Below are positions 1 through 9,184 of a stretch of DNA of 64,000 nucleotides, in pieces. The DNA is from Hydrogenophilus thermoluteolus (GTDB lineage Bacteria > Pseudomonadota > Gammaproteobacteria > Burkholderiales > Rhodocyclaceae). A program made the translations under genes and the position numbers. Positions within the stretch are counted from its first letter, which is position 1; each line of letters opens with the position of its first letter. Under the pieces are notes generated by a model. That model did not search any database. It was not told the origin of the DNA and saw nothing but the letters and a program-made list of their open reading frames with translations. Where the stretch lies: positions 2,007,501-2,071,500 of the forward strand of contig NZ_AP018558.1 in NCBI RefSeq assembly GCF_003574215.1, read 5' to 3'.

Positions 1-1
1 C

Positions 2-259
2 GTCGCACTGGGACTTCTACGCCTCGATTGGCGGCCCTGGTTGGGTGCGAACCGCGCAGGCTTAGCGCTCGCTGCGGCGACGGCGCTCACCGCGCTGCTC
101 CTCTCTTTCGCGGTGCGCACGGCTTTGCCGTCGGCTTCTCCGATCACGGAATTCCTGATCGTCGTGCTCGGTTGCGCGTCGGTCTATGGGGTGGGTCTGT
201 GGCGTATCCCAGGCCCCCACCAACGGTGGTGGCGCAAAGAAGGCGCGCTCAACGACTGA
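2..259 (+). CDS. C-terminal end of a polytopic membrane protein, possibly an O-unit flippase (partial)
   Basis: Only the last 85 codons are in the window; the frame is open from base 2, so the start lies upstream. The peptide has two hydrophobic stretches (about residues 20-37 and 45-64), a short basic link, and a charged tail ending RKEGALND. That layout fits the last transmembrane helices of a polysaccharide flippase or similar carrier, and the next genes build and export a polysaccharide. No family motif is visible in so short a piece, so the flippase reading rests on context alone. Its last 11 bases overlap the 3' end of the convergent OmpA-like gene. Confidence 0.5.
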   Translation, partial: VALGLLRLDWRPWLGANRAGLALAAATALTALLLSFAVRTALPSASPITEFLIVVLGCASVYGVGLWRIPGPHQRWWRKEGALND

Positions 260-1238
260 GCAGCCAGACCTCGACGACGCGGTTACGCGCTTCGACCACC
301 CCGTCTGGTGTCGGAACCGGAACGCGCCGCTCACCGTACGCGCGCGCTTCGACGATACGATCGCGCCCGATCCCTTCTGCCGCCAAAAGGCCCAACACGT
401 GCCGGAGCCGTCGCTGCGCCAACGCGTCGTTGTAGCGCGTGCTCGCCGAAAGGTCGGCATGGGCGGCAACGACGATCATACCCGGGTGCGTTTTGGCCGC
501 CTGGGCCCAGTCACGCAGTTTTTCCCGTTCCGCCGCCGAGAGCTGATCCTTGTCGAGGTCGAAATAGAGCGACAGGGGCGCACACGCGTTCGCGACACAC
601 GCAGCAGCACCCTCCGGTTGTCTCGGCGTTGGCGCGGGAGTCACGGCGGGGGCTCCGTTGCCCGCTTCCAGTTGACTCATCGCTTCCTCGTACGCCATGC
701 GACAACGGTGCACGTACTCAGGATAGCGATTGGCTTCCTGTGATTCCATCCAGCAGTCGAACGCCACCTGCGCCCGCGCGGCAATGCGCGGGTAACGCTG
801 GTCGGCACCTTGATCGAACGCGCGCATCAGACGGGTTCGCGCATAGATGAGATCCTGAAGCGCATATTTCGGCAACACGCGCGCGGCGATCTCTTCTGGC
901 CAGATCCGCTCACCGCGCGCGGCGGCGCCTGCGCGCTGCAAAAATTTTGCGGCGTCGGCAAAGTCGCTGGCACTATCGCGCTCGCGCGCCAATTCGCGGT
1001 AGCCCATACTGAGTGCCCCGAGGAAATCTTGCCCGGCCGGTCCGTCGAAGAGGTGATCGGCGTAGCGCTCGACGATCGCACCGCTCGGCGGTGGCGCCGC
1101 GACCCCTTGCGTCGCGGGCAAAACCCCCCGTTCCTTCTCTTCTATTCCCGGCACGTTGTAGGCTGCCGACTGACACCCCGCGATCAATGCCACCACCCCA
1201 ACCGCGACCAACGGCAAACGAGACGTTCGCACTTCCAC
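249..1238 (-). CDS. OmpA-family lipoprotein
   Basis: The 329-residue product starts with a lipoprotein signal (LIAGC, lipidated Cys22), followed by a helical region with repeated Arg/Ala/Glu segments, a Pro-rich linker (about 195-210) and an OmpA-like C-terminal domain (about 220-329). That domain carries LYFDLDKDQLS and a final ARNRVVEVWL in place of the usual NRRVEI block, so it probably binds peptidoglycan. The expected place is the periplasmic face of the outer membrane, tethering envelope to wall. It is transcribed away from the export operon that begins at 1383 and shares the intergenic region with it. The link to exopolysaccharide is by position only. Confidence 0.8.
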   Translation of the reverse strand: MEVRTSRLPLVAVGVVALIAGCQSAAYNVPGIEEKERGVLPATQGVAAPPPSGAIVERYADHLFDGPAGQDFLGALSMGYRELARERDSASDFADAAKFLQRAGAAARGERIWPEEIAARVLPKYALQDLIYARTRLMRAFDQGADQRYPRIAARAQVAFDCWMESQEANRYPEYVHRCRMAYEEAMSQLEAGNGAPAVTPAPTPRQPEGAAACVANACAPLSLYFDLDKDQLSAAEREKLRDWAQAAKTHPGMIVVAAHADLSASTRYNDALAQRRLRHVLGLLAAEGIGRDRIVEARAYGERRVPVPTPDGVVEARNRVVEVWLLSR

Positions 1239-1319
1239 GATACGACCTCCCTACCCGCTCGACATGTCTTACAATATACACGACAAATTGCGCCATAACG
1301 AACGAAACACCCACAAAAA

Positions 1320-1349
1320 TTCGATCGTGCGCGATTTATCCACTATACT
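1320..1349 (+). promoter_or_regulatory. Candidate sigma-70 promoter of the EPS export operon
   Basis: TTCGAT (1320-1325) and TATACT (1344-1349) are separated by 18 bp, in an AT-richer stretch just before the Wza-like gene. A G-rich Shine-Dalgarno run lies about 5 bases before its ATG. The -10 is good and the -35 weak. Confidence 0.35.
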
Positions 1350-1382
1350 GTCATCAGCAGATCGAATAGGGGGGGTACGTTT

Positions 1383-2390
1383 ATGTCGGTTTTTCGGCTG
1401 CGCAAAGGGTTCATGGCACTGGTTGCAGTAACCCTGATCCTCACGGGATGCGCCACCCCGCGGCCAGAGATCCCCAACGGGGTTTCCGTCCATACTTCCG
1501 ACGTGCGGGAAAATACCGCGCTCTTCGTCGGGCGCGACTATCTCCTCTCCCCAGGTGACGAACTCGAAATCGTCTACCAATTCGACACGCAACTCCAACC
1601 CGAATACCGGCTGGCGATCGGCGACCAGATCCGGGTCGAATTCGTCGACTACCCGCAGCTCGATCGCACGGTCGACGTCCGCCCGGACGGGCGGATCACC
1701 GTTCCGTACATCGGGGACGTCAGCGCCGCAGGAAAAACCCCGGAGGAATTGGCGCGTGACCTCGATCGCCTCTACAGCAAACTGCTCACAAAGCCCCGTA
1801 GCACCGTAAGCTTGGTACGCTACGGTCAGCGCATCCGCGACCTCAAAGAAGCGATCCGCACCGCAACGCGCGGGCAGAGCCGGTTGACGGTCGTCGGACC
1901 CGACGGCCGAATCACGCTCCCGCTGATCGAACCGATCTTCGTCGCCGGGAAAACGATCGACGAAGCCCAGCGGGCGATCACCGCGGCGTATGCCCGTGTC
2001 ATCTCGGGTCTCAACGTCTCGACGCTGCTCCTCAAAGCGACGGGTAACCGGGCCTATGTCTTCGGCTATGTCGGACGACCCAACTACGTCGAACTGATCG
2101 GCCCCACCACCGTCACCCAGGCGATCGCGATGGCTGGCGGGCTCGACCCGCGCGCCGAAGCCCGCACCGTTCTGCTGATCACCCGTGACGAAGCGAACCA
2201 CCCCGTGGGTCGCGTCATCGATCTCAACGCGATCCTGACCACCGGCAATTTGGGGAAAGACCCGATCCTGCGCCAAGGTGATGTCATCTATGTCCCCAAC
2301 ACGCGACTGGCTGATGCGGCGCTTACTGCGGAACAGCTCTGGTCGTTGATCCCCCGCCCGTTCAGTTTCAGCTATCAACGGAACCTGTAA
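1383..2390 (+). CDS. Polysaccharide export outer-membrane lipoprotein (Wza/GumB type)
   Basis: This 335-residue protein has a lipoprotein signal with lipobox LTGC (Cys23). Two polysaccharide-export domains follow in tandem. One opens LLSPGDELEI and LAIGDQIRVEF and continues to DGRITVPYIG. The second has VGPDGRITLPLIEPI. SLBB-type modules after them include VFGYVGRPNYVEL. The family forms the outer-membrane channel for capsule or exopolysaccharide. It heads a tight forward operon, with 10 bases to the chain-length gene. Function is secure at family level; the polymer exported is not known. Confidence 0.9.
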   Translation: MSVFRLRKGFMALVAVTLILTGCATPRPEIPNGVSVHTSDVRENTALFVGRDYLLSPGDELEIVYQFDTQLQPEYRLAIGDQIRVEFVDYPQLDRTVDVRPDGRITVPYIGDVSAAGKTPEELARDLDRLYSKLLTKPRSTVSLVRYGQRIRDLKEAIRTATRGQSRLTVVGPDGRITLPLIEPIFVAGKTIDEAQRAITAAYARVISGLNVSTLLLKATGNRAYVFGYVGRPNYVELIGPTTVTQAIAMAGGLDPRAEARTVLLITRDEANHPVGRVIDLNAILTTGNLGKDPILRQGDVIYVPNTRLADAALTAEQLWSLIPRPFSFSYQRNL

Positions 2391-2400
2391 GGATCTCGCG

Positions 2401-3888
2401 ATGAACACAGCGTCTTCGAATCTTCCCGTGCCCAGCAGCCCTCCGCCTTCCACGACACCAACGCAAACCGTCCGCGACGTCCTCAGCATCTTTTTCTACA
2501 AAAAAAAGGTCTTCGTTGCGACGCTGCTTGGCGTGATCGGCGTCACGCTGGCCATTACCCTTCTCTCCCCGCCGCGCTACGAAACCAGCGCCGATCTTCT
2601 CGTCAAACCGGCGCTCACGCGCCCGTTCATGATCTCGCCTGAGGGGGGAGCATTTTTTGCCTCGGACGTCACGTTGAAAGACCTCAACACCATCATCTTT
2701 TTGCTGCAATCGAGCGAACATCTCGCCCAAGTTGCCAAACGGTTGGGGGTAGCCAATGGCGACGACCCCGCGGCAATACAACGAGCGGTAGCCGAACTCA
2801 AAGGACGACTGAAAGCCGAACCACTGACCGAATCGAACGTCGTTCGCGTCACGTTGAAAGGGGGGGATCCGCAAGAAACGCAGCGCGTGTTGCAAACGAT
2901 CGTCAAAACGTTCGTCGATTACTACATCGAAATCAACCGCGTTTCCGGCGGCATCGAATTTTTCCGCAACCAGACCGAATTTCTGCAACGGCGGCTCGCG
3001 CAACTCAATCGCGAACTCGAACAGGTTGTCGCGCAAACCGGCGTCGTCGATCCCGCTGTCCAACGCCAAACCCTGCTGCAGTTGCTGCGCGATCTCGAGC
3101 AGGAGCGGATGAAAATGCTCTCCAATCTGGAAGAGATCCGGGCCAAAACCCACGCATTCTCGGAAGCGCTCACCCGATTCGAGAAGAATGGGGGTCGCAC
3201 CCTCGTCGGCCTACCGAAAACGACGATCTACGATTACCCCGCCCTGATCGAGATGGAAAAGAGTCTGGCGCAGCTCACGATCAATCTGCAGCGTGCCCGG
3301 AACGACTATCAGCCGGGTTCGAAACCCGTGCAAGACGCCGAAGCGCAGTACGCGAACATGCGCACCCAGATCCGGCAATACCTCAAACAGATCATCGAAG
3401 ACCTCAAGGTCGAAGCGGAAAGCGGCCAAGCGGCGCTGCAAGCGCTTCAGGCACGCATCAGCGACCTCAACGACAAGGCGGTGCAATTGACGGGCAGGTC
3501 GCTCGCCTACGAACAACTACAACTCGAACGCGAACTCACAAGCAAACAGTACGGCCTCTACGTCGACAAACAAGAAGAGGCGCGCATTCGCCAAGCCAAA
3601 GACGACGCACGATTCGCCAACGTCTCGATCGCTGCGCAACCCCAACTGCCCGTGTCGCCCGTCTTTCCCCGTCCCGGCTTGATGCTTACGCTGGCACTCA
3701 TCGTCGGACCTTTCGTCGCCGCCGGCGTAGCGGCAGCAGCGTACCTTGCGGAACAGCGCATCTATACCCCCACCGACGCGGCACCGTACGCGCCCCTCTT
3801 GGGTGCGCTCGATGCCCCTCCGCCTGGACACCCCTGGCAAAGCGCCTTCGCGCAGACCATTCCGCACGCTAGCGGGAGAGCATCATGA
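2401..3888 (+). CDS. Polysaccharide chain-length determinant / copolymerase (Wzz/GumC type)
   Basis: The 495-residue inner-membrane protein has a Wzz domain with transmembrane helices near residues 37-57 and 428-450. Between them is a long periplasmic coiled coil rich in Glu, Gln and Leu. A Pro-rich segment (LPVSPVFPRPG) precedes the second helix, as is typical. There is no kinase domain after the second helix; the ATPase partner is the separate next gene, whose start overlaps this stop by 4 bases. Together with the Wza-like protein it would set chain length and span the periplasm. Confidence 0.88.
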   Translation: MNTASSNLPVPSSPPPSTTPTQTVRDVLSIFFYKKKVFVATLLGVIGVTLAITLLSPPRYETSADLLVKPALTRPFMISPEGGAFFASDVTLKDLNTIIFLLQSSEHLAQVAKRLGVANGDDPAAIQRAVAELKGRLKAEPLTESNVVRVTLKGGDPQETQRVLQTIVKTFVDYYIEINRVSGGIEFFRNQTEFLQRRLAQLNRELEQVVAQTGVVDPAVQRQTLLQLLRDLEQERMKMLSNLEEIRAKTHAFSEALTRFEKNGGRTLVGLPKTTIYDYPALIEMEKSLAQLTINLQRARNDYQPGSKPVQDAEAQYANMRTQIRQYLKQIIEDLKVEAESGQAALQALQARISDLNDKAVQLTGRSLAYEQLQLERELTSKQYGLYVDKQEEARIRQAKDDARFANVSIAAQPQLPVSPVFPRPGLMLTLALIVGPFVAAGVAAAAYLAEQRIYTPTDAAPYAPLLGALDAPPPGHPWQSAFAQTIPHASGRAS

Positions 3889-4799
3889 GACTTTCCGACA
3901 TTCTGGCGCGTGACAACACAGACCCCTGGCGGCGCAAAACCCCGTGGGATGCCGCAATCGATAGCCACGACCCCTGGGGTCGATTCGATGAGCTGGAAAA
4001 GCCCGATACCGCTTACGAACCCCAGCCAACGATGCCGCATGCTCAGAAACCGCAACGCGAGACGAGCGTGCGTGACGCAGCTCAGGCGAAGCCGGCCCAC
4101 ACCACGCGCCCGGACGACTTGGGCGTAGTCGCCCAGCCATCCCGTTCGGAGACAGCACGCGCGCCAAAACGGCTGATCCTTCCGCCGCCTATTCGCCAAC
4201 TGCCCAGCGCTTGGGGCATGGAGGTGCAACGCATCGCGCACCATTTGGCGTTTGGCCATGCGCAAGCGCCTCACACCGTCCTTTTTGCGGCACCGATTCC
4301 ACAAAGTGGCGTCTCCACCCTCACGTTCCTTCTGGCCCACCACCTGGCGAGCAGCACCCCAGACGGGCGGACCCTCCTGCTTCGCCTCGTGCTCGAACCC
4401 CAACCGATGCGTCACGATTCGCTGACACTCGCTGTGGGCGACCCTTTTTCCTGGCAGCAACTGCCTTCGGACCAAGCGCTCAACATCCTCACCTTGTACG
4501 GCGGTGAAAACTATTCGGTTGCGGAAAAAGTCCGCTGGTACCGATCCCTGTTGGCTTCAGCGCGTCGTCTCTACGCGACGGTGGTGATCGATACCCCGCC
4601 ATTCAACCGTTGTCCGGATAGCTATCTCTTGACAAGCGAAACCGACGGCGTGGTTTTGGTGCTCAAAAGCGGCGCCGTGCGCAAGCCAGCTGTCGCAGCG
4701 CTCGTCAAGGAGCTCAACGGCTTGAGCATCCCGGTCTTGGGGTCGGTTCTCACCTTCCGTGAATACCCCTTGCCCCGTTGGTTGATTCGCTTGCTGTGA
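3885..4799 (+). CDS. BY-kinase/ParA-like ATPase with degenerate P-loop, EPS copolymerase partner
   Basis: The 304-residue protein has a disordered N-terminal third and then the fold of bacterial tyrosine kinases of the CpsD/Wzc type. Walker B is clear (VVIDTPP, about 233-239). The P-loop region reads PIPQSGVST (137-145): the expected lysine is valine. Walker A' (LLLRLVLEPQP, about 164-174) lacks its usual aspartate, and no C-terminal tyrosine cluster is present. Position right after the Wzz-type gene matches the kinase of a split Wzc. Loss of the key residues suggests it no longer phosphorylates and may act as a structural partner. It could also be a divergent MinD-like protein. Confidence 0.75.
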   Translation: MRLSDILARDNTDPWRRKTPWDAAIDSHDPWGRFDELEKPDTAYEPQPTMPHAQKPQRETSVRDAAQAKPAHTTRPDDLGVVAQPSRSETARAPKRLILPPPIRQLPSAWGMEVQRIAHHLAFGHAQAPHTVLFAAPIPQSGVSTLTFLLAHHLASSTPDGRTLLLRLVLEPQPMRHDSLTLAVGDPFSWQQLPSDQALNILTLYGGENYSVAEKVRWYRSLLASARRLYATVVIDTPPFNRCPDSYLLTSETDGVVLVLKSGAVRKPAVAALVKELNGLSIPVLGSVLTFREYPLPRWLIRLL

Positions 4800-4804
4800 C
4801 GACC

Positions 4805-6298
4805 ATGCGCGCTGGCGCCTCCGACCCACACGCCTTGCTCACTTTTCCCGCGGCGCTGCTTGTTGGCGCCAGTAGCGCTTGGTTGCTGTCGATTGCCTTT
4901 GCTCAGCAAGATACGGCTACGCTTTTGGCAACGCTGGCGGGGCTACTCGGTATTGCGCTCTTTCCCGTTCTCTTTCTGTTTCTCTCGCGTCAAGCGATCG
5001 ACCAGCTGGCGTGGACGGTGGCCGTTTTCGCACTGGCGCTCACCTTCATCGACAACAACTTCGCGTTCCGCGAAAACTGGCCGTACACCGTTTTGGCAAA
5101 CGGTTTTCGCGTTTCGCTCAGTGATCTGTTGTTGCTGTTCCTTGCCCTGTTGTGGTGGTTCGATCGCACGTACCAGTCTGCGACCTCCGCGATTCCCAAG
5201 CCCCTGGCGATCGCACTCGTTGCGATGCTCTTGTGGGACGGCGCCAATGCGCTCCTGGTCGCCAAGGAATCGTTCTTTGCCTGGAGCCTCTACTGGCGCG
5301 AAATCAAGGCCGTCTTTTTTCTTTGGATCCTGGCACGATACCTCCGCCCCTACCACCTCCATTGGCTCGGATTGGCCCTTGCTGCCGCGGTGATCCTCGA
5401 AGCGATCGCGGTGTTGGACCAACGAACCGTCCAGGCCATTTTCACGGAAGAATTGCTCAAAACGGAATTTGCGCTCAAAAGCGCCGCGGGAAGCGGTTAT
5501 CTCCTGCGCTTCGGCGGCACGTTCGGTCACCCCAATACCCTGGCGAATTTTCTTGCAGTCGCGTTGCTCTACCTCTGGTTCTTCGTTCCCACACTCAAGG
5601 GAAGACCATGGCAACGCGCTTTCGTCGTGTTCGCACTGATCGTCGGGTTTGCTACCTTTACGCTGACCGGTTCACGTGCCGGGTGGCTGGGTTTCGGCTT
5701 TGCGCTGGCCTTGGGAATGCTGTTGTGGATGAAGAAAAACGGCAAGAACGTCATCATCGGCGCACTCGTGATGATTTTTTCAGTGAGCACAGTCTTTGCC
5801 GCGTTGTACGCCACATCGGCGACGTTCCGTGACCGGTTGACCAAAGAGGATCGCGGTTCGGCGCTGGTGCGCATTCCCCTTGCCGAAACGGCCGCAAACA
5901 TCATCGCCGACCGGCCACTTGCTGGCGTTGGACTTGGACAATATACCCGTGAAATGCACCGCTACGACCGTACTTACCTCCAAGTCGCTTCGTGGTACAA
6001 CCAACCGGTGCACAATTTTGCATTGCTGACTGCGGCCGAAACGGGCATTCCTGGCCTTATCGTCCATCTGGTCGTTCTGGCTTTGATAAGCTGGTACGGT
6101 TGGCAGACGTTTCGCGGAGGCACCGGCTTTTTTGCCGATATCGGGCTGACCGCAATGGGTGGTACGCTCGCGTGGGCAATTCAAGAACAGGCGAACCCGG
6201 ACTACATCTTCATGCCCTACTACCTGTGGGTCATCTGGGGTGCAATGCTCGCGGCGCGGCGATGGGAACGTCAGTCGCGGGGTGAAACCGCAAAATAG
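4805..6298 (+). CDS. O-antigen ligase/polymerase family membrane protein (Wzy-like)
   Basis: The product has 497 residues from the ATG at 4805; in-frame GTG at 4796 and TTG at 4778 would overlap the previous gene and are also possible. About eleven hydrophobic helices surround a large periplasmic loop, and the motif LTGSRAGWLG is typical of the O-antigen ligase/Wzy_C family. In this operon the likely job is joining lipid-linked repeat units into the polymer in the periplasm. The 3' end overlaps the convergent WecG-like gene by 28 bases. Polymerase and ligase cannot be separated from sequence alone. Confidence 0.82.
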   Translation: MRAGASDPHALLTFPAALLVGASSAWLLSIAFAQQDTATLLATLAGLLGIALFPVLFLFLSRQAIDQLAWTVAVFALALTFIDNNFAFRENWPYTVLANGFRVSLSDLLLLFLALLWWFDRTYQSATSAIPKPLAIALVAMLLWDGANALLVAKESFFAWSLYWREIKAVFFLWILARYLRPYHLHWLGLALAAAVILEAIAVLDQRTVQAIFTEELLKTEFALKSAAGSGYLLRFGGTFGHPNTLANFLAVALLYLWFFVPTLKGRPWQRAFVVFALIVGFATFTLTGSRAGWLGFGFALALGMLLWMKKNGKNVIIGALVMIFSVSTVFAALYATSATFRDRLTKEDRGSALVRIPLAETAANIIADRPLAGVGLGQYTREMHRYDRTYLQVASWYNQPVHNFALLTAAETGIPGLIVHLVVLALISWYGWQTFRGGTGFFADIGLTAMGGTLAWAIQEQANPDYIFMPYYLWVIWGAMLAARRWERQSRGETAK

Positions 6299-7059
6299 CG
6301 CCACGCTACTGCACGCATCAAAAACAGAGGATTACCCAGCCAATAGCGCCGCCAGGTGTAACGCGGCTGCTGGAAGAATCGGTAGAGCCATTCCAACCCA
6401 TGATCGGTCATCCAGCGCGGCCCGCGCGGAATTCGCCCAGTCGCGATGCGCGCGTATCCCCCGGACATCAGCGCGACGCGTACGCCGGGGAGTCGATGCC
6501 GGTTTGCTACGAACCACTCCTCCTGGATCGGCATGCTCATCCCGACAAGGAGCACCTGTGCGCCGCTTGCGTTGATTGCCGCGACCACCCGTTCGTTTTC
6601 TGCACCCGACCGCACAAAAAAACCATGATGATGCCCAGCCCAGACGATGCCCGGATAGTGCGCGCGTACCCACGCGGCGAACGCAGCGCCAACCTCGTCG
6701 GTATCCCCTAGAAAGAAGAGTGCCGCTTTCCGCGTCGCACAGACGCGCAAGAAATCGGGCATCCAATCGGCAAAAGTCAGCCGCTCGCCGATTTCCAATC
6801 GCAACAGACGCGCCGCAAGCACCACACCGTAGCCATCGACGAAAACCAGATCGGCGCAGTTGAGTGCCTGCCGAAACGACGGGCGTACCCATGCCAAGTT
6901 CATCGCGTGGGCATTGACGTTGGCGACGAACCGGCAGGCTTCCCCGACAAGGGCATCCCCCAACCACGCCAGCAGCGTTTCGCGGTTGACACGATGGATC
7001 CGTACCCCCATCATCTCGACTGACGGCAGTGGTGCCGCGACAACACCGTCTCCATTCAT
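6271..7059 (-). CDS. WecG/TagA/CpsF-family glycosyltransferase (GT26)
   Basis: The 262-residue protein carries the family hallmarks: NVNAHAMNLAW near 47-57, ADLVFVDGYGVV near 68-79 and the GMSMPIQEEW motif around 174-183. Such enzymes add a sugar, often ManNAcA or ManNAc, to an undecaprenyl-PP-linked acceptor at the inner membrane face. The ATG at 7059 follows an AAGAAGGAG ribosome site on the reverse strand. Its start codon overlaps the start codon of the forward GNAT-like gene (shared CATG, 7057-7060). Sugar specificity cannot be read. Confidence 0.87.
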   Translation of the reverse strand: MNGDGVVAAPLPSVEMMGVRIHRVNRETLLAWLGDALVGEACRFVANVNAHAMNLAWVRPSFRQALNCADLVFVDGYGVVLAARLLRLEIGERLTFADWMPDFLRVCATRKAALFFLGDTDEVGAAFAAWVRAHYPGIVWAGHHHGFFVRSGAENERVVAAINASGAQVLLVGMSMPIQEEWFVANRHRLPGVRVALMSGGYARIATGRIPRGPRWMTDHGLEWLYRFFQQPRYTWRRYWLGNPLFLMRAVAWRYFAVSPRD

Positions 7060-7627
7060 GACCCTGCGCTCCTTCTTTCGATCTGTCGTCCCGCGACGCG
7101 TTTGTATCGAACTCTTCGCCGCCCCGCGTGACCGCGCGGCATCCGATCCCCCCCCCGAGCCTCGGGTTCGGGAAGTGACCCTGGCATGGATCGATACGCC
7201 CACCGCTTGTCACGCACACCTCGCCCCTTTTTTTGCTACCGACCCCCATTTGGCACTGGTCGATCGCGTCGCACCTTCCCGTTTCGCGCGCGGCGACCTC
7301 CTTTGGGTTCTCCGTGCCCACGGCGACCCAGTCCATTTCGCCTGGACGCGCCACGACGGGTGGCTGGACCTCTCCTACGAACTGGGGCGAGATGCCTGTT
7401 GGTCCCTTCCGCCCAAATCGGTGGTGATCTACGACTGCTACACGCTCGGTGCTGCCCGTGGGCGCGGCCATTATCCCGTTGCGCTGCGCTGCCTCTGCGA
7501 CCATTTTCCCACTGCCACTCTTTGGATCTATTGCGCCTCACAAAACTGCGCCTCGCTCAGCGGCATTCGCAAAGCAGGTTTCGCGTGGCAACAGCGCCTC
7601 TGCCGCTGGCGCTGGTTATCGCAGTAA
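7058..7627 (+). CDS. GNAT-like acyltransferase in the EPS cluster
   Basis: The 189-residue protein has a C-terminal half that looks like an N-acetyltransferase. YDCYTLGAARGRGHYP, about 130-145, resembles the acetyl-CoA loop, and the family-like ending NCASLSGIRKAGF lies about 165-177. The N-terminal half is unrecognised. It may acetylate or otherwise acylate an amino sugar of the polymer; that is inference from context. The ATG at 7058 overlaps the divergent WecG-like start and has no clear ribosome site, so a later start is possible. Reading upstream of 7058 would only be antisense of the neighbour. Confidence 0.6.
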   Translation: MTLRSFFRSVVPRRVCIELFAAPRDRAASDPPPEPRVREVTLAWIDTPTACHAHLAPFFATDPHLALVDRVAPSRFARGDLLWVLRAHGDPVHFAWTRHDGWLDLSYELGRDACWSLPPKSVVIYDCYTLGAARGRGHYPVALRCLCDHFPTATLWIYCASQNCASLSGIRKAGFAWQQRLCRWRWLSQ

Positions 7628-7696
7628 GCTTGCCCAAAACATTGCTGCACGCATGGTATCATTGTTCCCCTTTTTGATCCGATCGGTGACGCAGTC

Positions 7697-9148
7697 GTGC
7701 CCCCGTTCGTCTTGCGCTCGTTGCCCCTCGTCGATCTCGTCGCGCTCTGGGTCGCATTGTTGTTTGCGGCCTATTTCACCGGGCCCGCGTTCGAGGGCGT
7801 ACGGTTCCTCCGCCTCCTGGAATGGCGGATCTCGCTACAGAACCTTTTGCTGCTCCTTGTTTGGAGCGGTTTTTGGCTGCTGCTCTCCTACCTGGTGCAG
7901 ACGCGTACCAAAACAACTAGGCGCTTCGTTTTACCCACCGTGCAGATCGCCGTGATGACCGGAATTGGGGTGCTGGTGCTTGCGGCAAGCAGCCAACTCT
8001 TTGCGATCGCGCTCATCACCCCGCAGTATATCGTGGCGTTCGCGCTCCTCTATTTCGTAGCCAGCCATCTGTTGCACTGGCTCTACAACCGGGTGCTCCG
8101 TTTTCTCGATCCGGAACAACACTACCTAAACCATACCGTGCTTCTTGGCGCCACGCCGCTCGCGGCAGAGATAACTTCCTCGCTGCGAGCGAACGCCCAT
8201 TTTCGGCTCCTGGGTTACTTCGGTACGCCAACAACGGAAACAGACGGGCTAAATTTGGTTCCCTGTTTGGGGCAACTGCACGATTTCGCCTACTGGATGC
8301 ACGAATCGGTCGTCGATCAAGTGGTCGTGACGTTGCCGCTCGCCACCCTCGATCCAGCGGTCAGAGACGCGCTCAGCGCGGCCGAAGCGGAGGGTATCGA
8401 GGTGTTGTTCCCAGTGCCGCTCCTTGCGCCCTATCTCCCTCTGCCAGAGCCGTTGGCGCCACGAACCCATCTGATCCGCTGGTCAGCAAGCGGGCACGGG
8501 GCTGTACCCCTCTTGAGCTTCGACTCCGGCCCACAGATGGGGTGGGCATTGCTCGTCAAACGCCTACTGGACGTCACTGCCGCCGCGCTCGGCATCTTGA
8601 TCCTCTCGCCGCTCTTCCTCCTCATCGCGCTGGCGATCCGCGTGACGATGGGTTCTCCGGTTCTCTTCGTCCAACCGCGGCTGGGGTACCACCGCCGCAT
8701 CTTTCCGCTCTACAAGTTTCGGACGATGATTCCCAATGCTGACGCGCTGCGGGAAACCTTGCGCGCCCACAACGACCGCGACGGCGCGGCGTTCAAAATG
8801 CGCAACGACCCACGCATCACCCCGCTCGGCCGTTGGTTGCGCAAACTCAACTTGGACGAACTGCCCCAACTCTTCAACGTCCTCAGGGGCGATATGAGCC
8901 TGGTTGGCCCCCGCCCGTTGCCGCTCGACGACTACGCCCGAATGGACCGCATCACCTACCTGCGCCGGGTGAGCGTACTCCCCGGCATCACCTGCACGTG
9001 GCAGATCGCCCCCAACCGCGCGTCGATTCCGTTCGACGAATGGATGCGGATGGATCTGGCCTACATCGATGACTGGAGTCTTCACACCGACCTGTTGCTG
9101 CTCGTCAAGACCGTTTGGGTGACGCTGCGCGGCAAAGGGGATCAATAG
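7697..9148 (+). CDS. Polyprenyl-phosphate phosphoglycosyltransferase (WbaP/WcaJ type)
   Basis: The 483-residue protein starts with GTG. Four or five N-terminal transmembrane helices precede a soluble domain. The C-terminal bacterial sugar transferase domain carries KFRTM near 343-347, LNLDELPQLFNVL near 384-396, the active-site region DMSLVGPRP after it, and ITCTWQ near 432. The enzyme starts repeat-unit assembly by moving a sugar-1-phosphate onto undecaprenyl phosphate. A re-entrant helix (ALGILILSPLFLL) lies just before the catalytic domain. It is 69 bases downstream of the GNAT-like gene and is the committed step of the locus. Confidence 0.92.
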   Translation: MPPFVLRSLPLVDLVALWVALLFAAYFTGPAFEGVRFLRLLEWRISLQNLLLLLVWSGFWLLLSYLVQTRTKTTRRFVLPTVQIAVMTGIGVLVLAASSQLFAIALITPQYIVAFALLYFVASHLLHWLYNRVLRFLDPEQHYLNHTVLLGATPLAAEITSSLRANAHFRLLGYFGTPTTETDGLNLVPCLGQLHDFAYWMHESVVDQVVVTLPLATLDPAVRDALSAAEAEGIEVLFPVPLLAPYLPLPEPLAPRTHLIRWSASGHGAVPLLSFDSGPQMGWALLVKRLLDVTAAALGILILSPLFLLIALAIRVTMGSPVLFVQPRLGYHRRIFPLYKFRTMIPNADALRETLRAHNDRDGAAFKMRNDPRITPLGRWLRKLNLDELPQLFNVLRGDMSLVGPRPLPLDDYARMDRITYLRRVSVLPGITCTWQIAPNRASIPFDEWMRMDLAYIDDWSLHTDLLLLVKTVWVTLRGKGDQ

Positions 9149-9184
9149 GGAATCAATAACGCGGACTACGACGCTCGCCCACGG

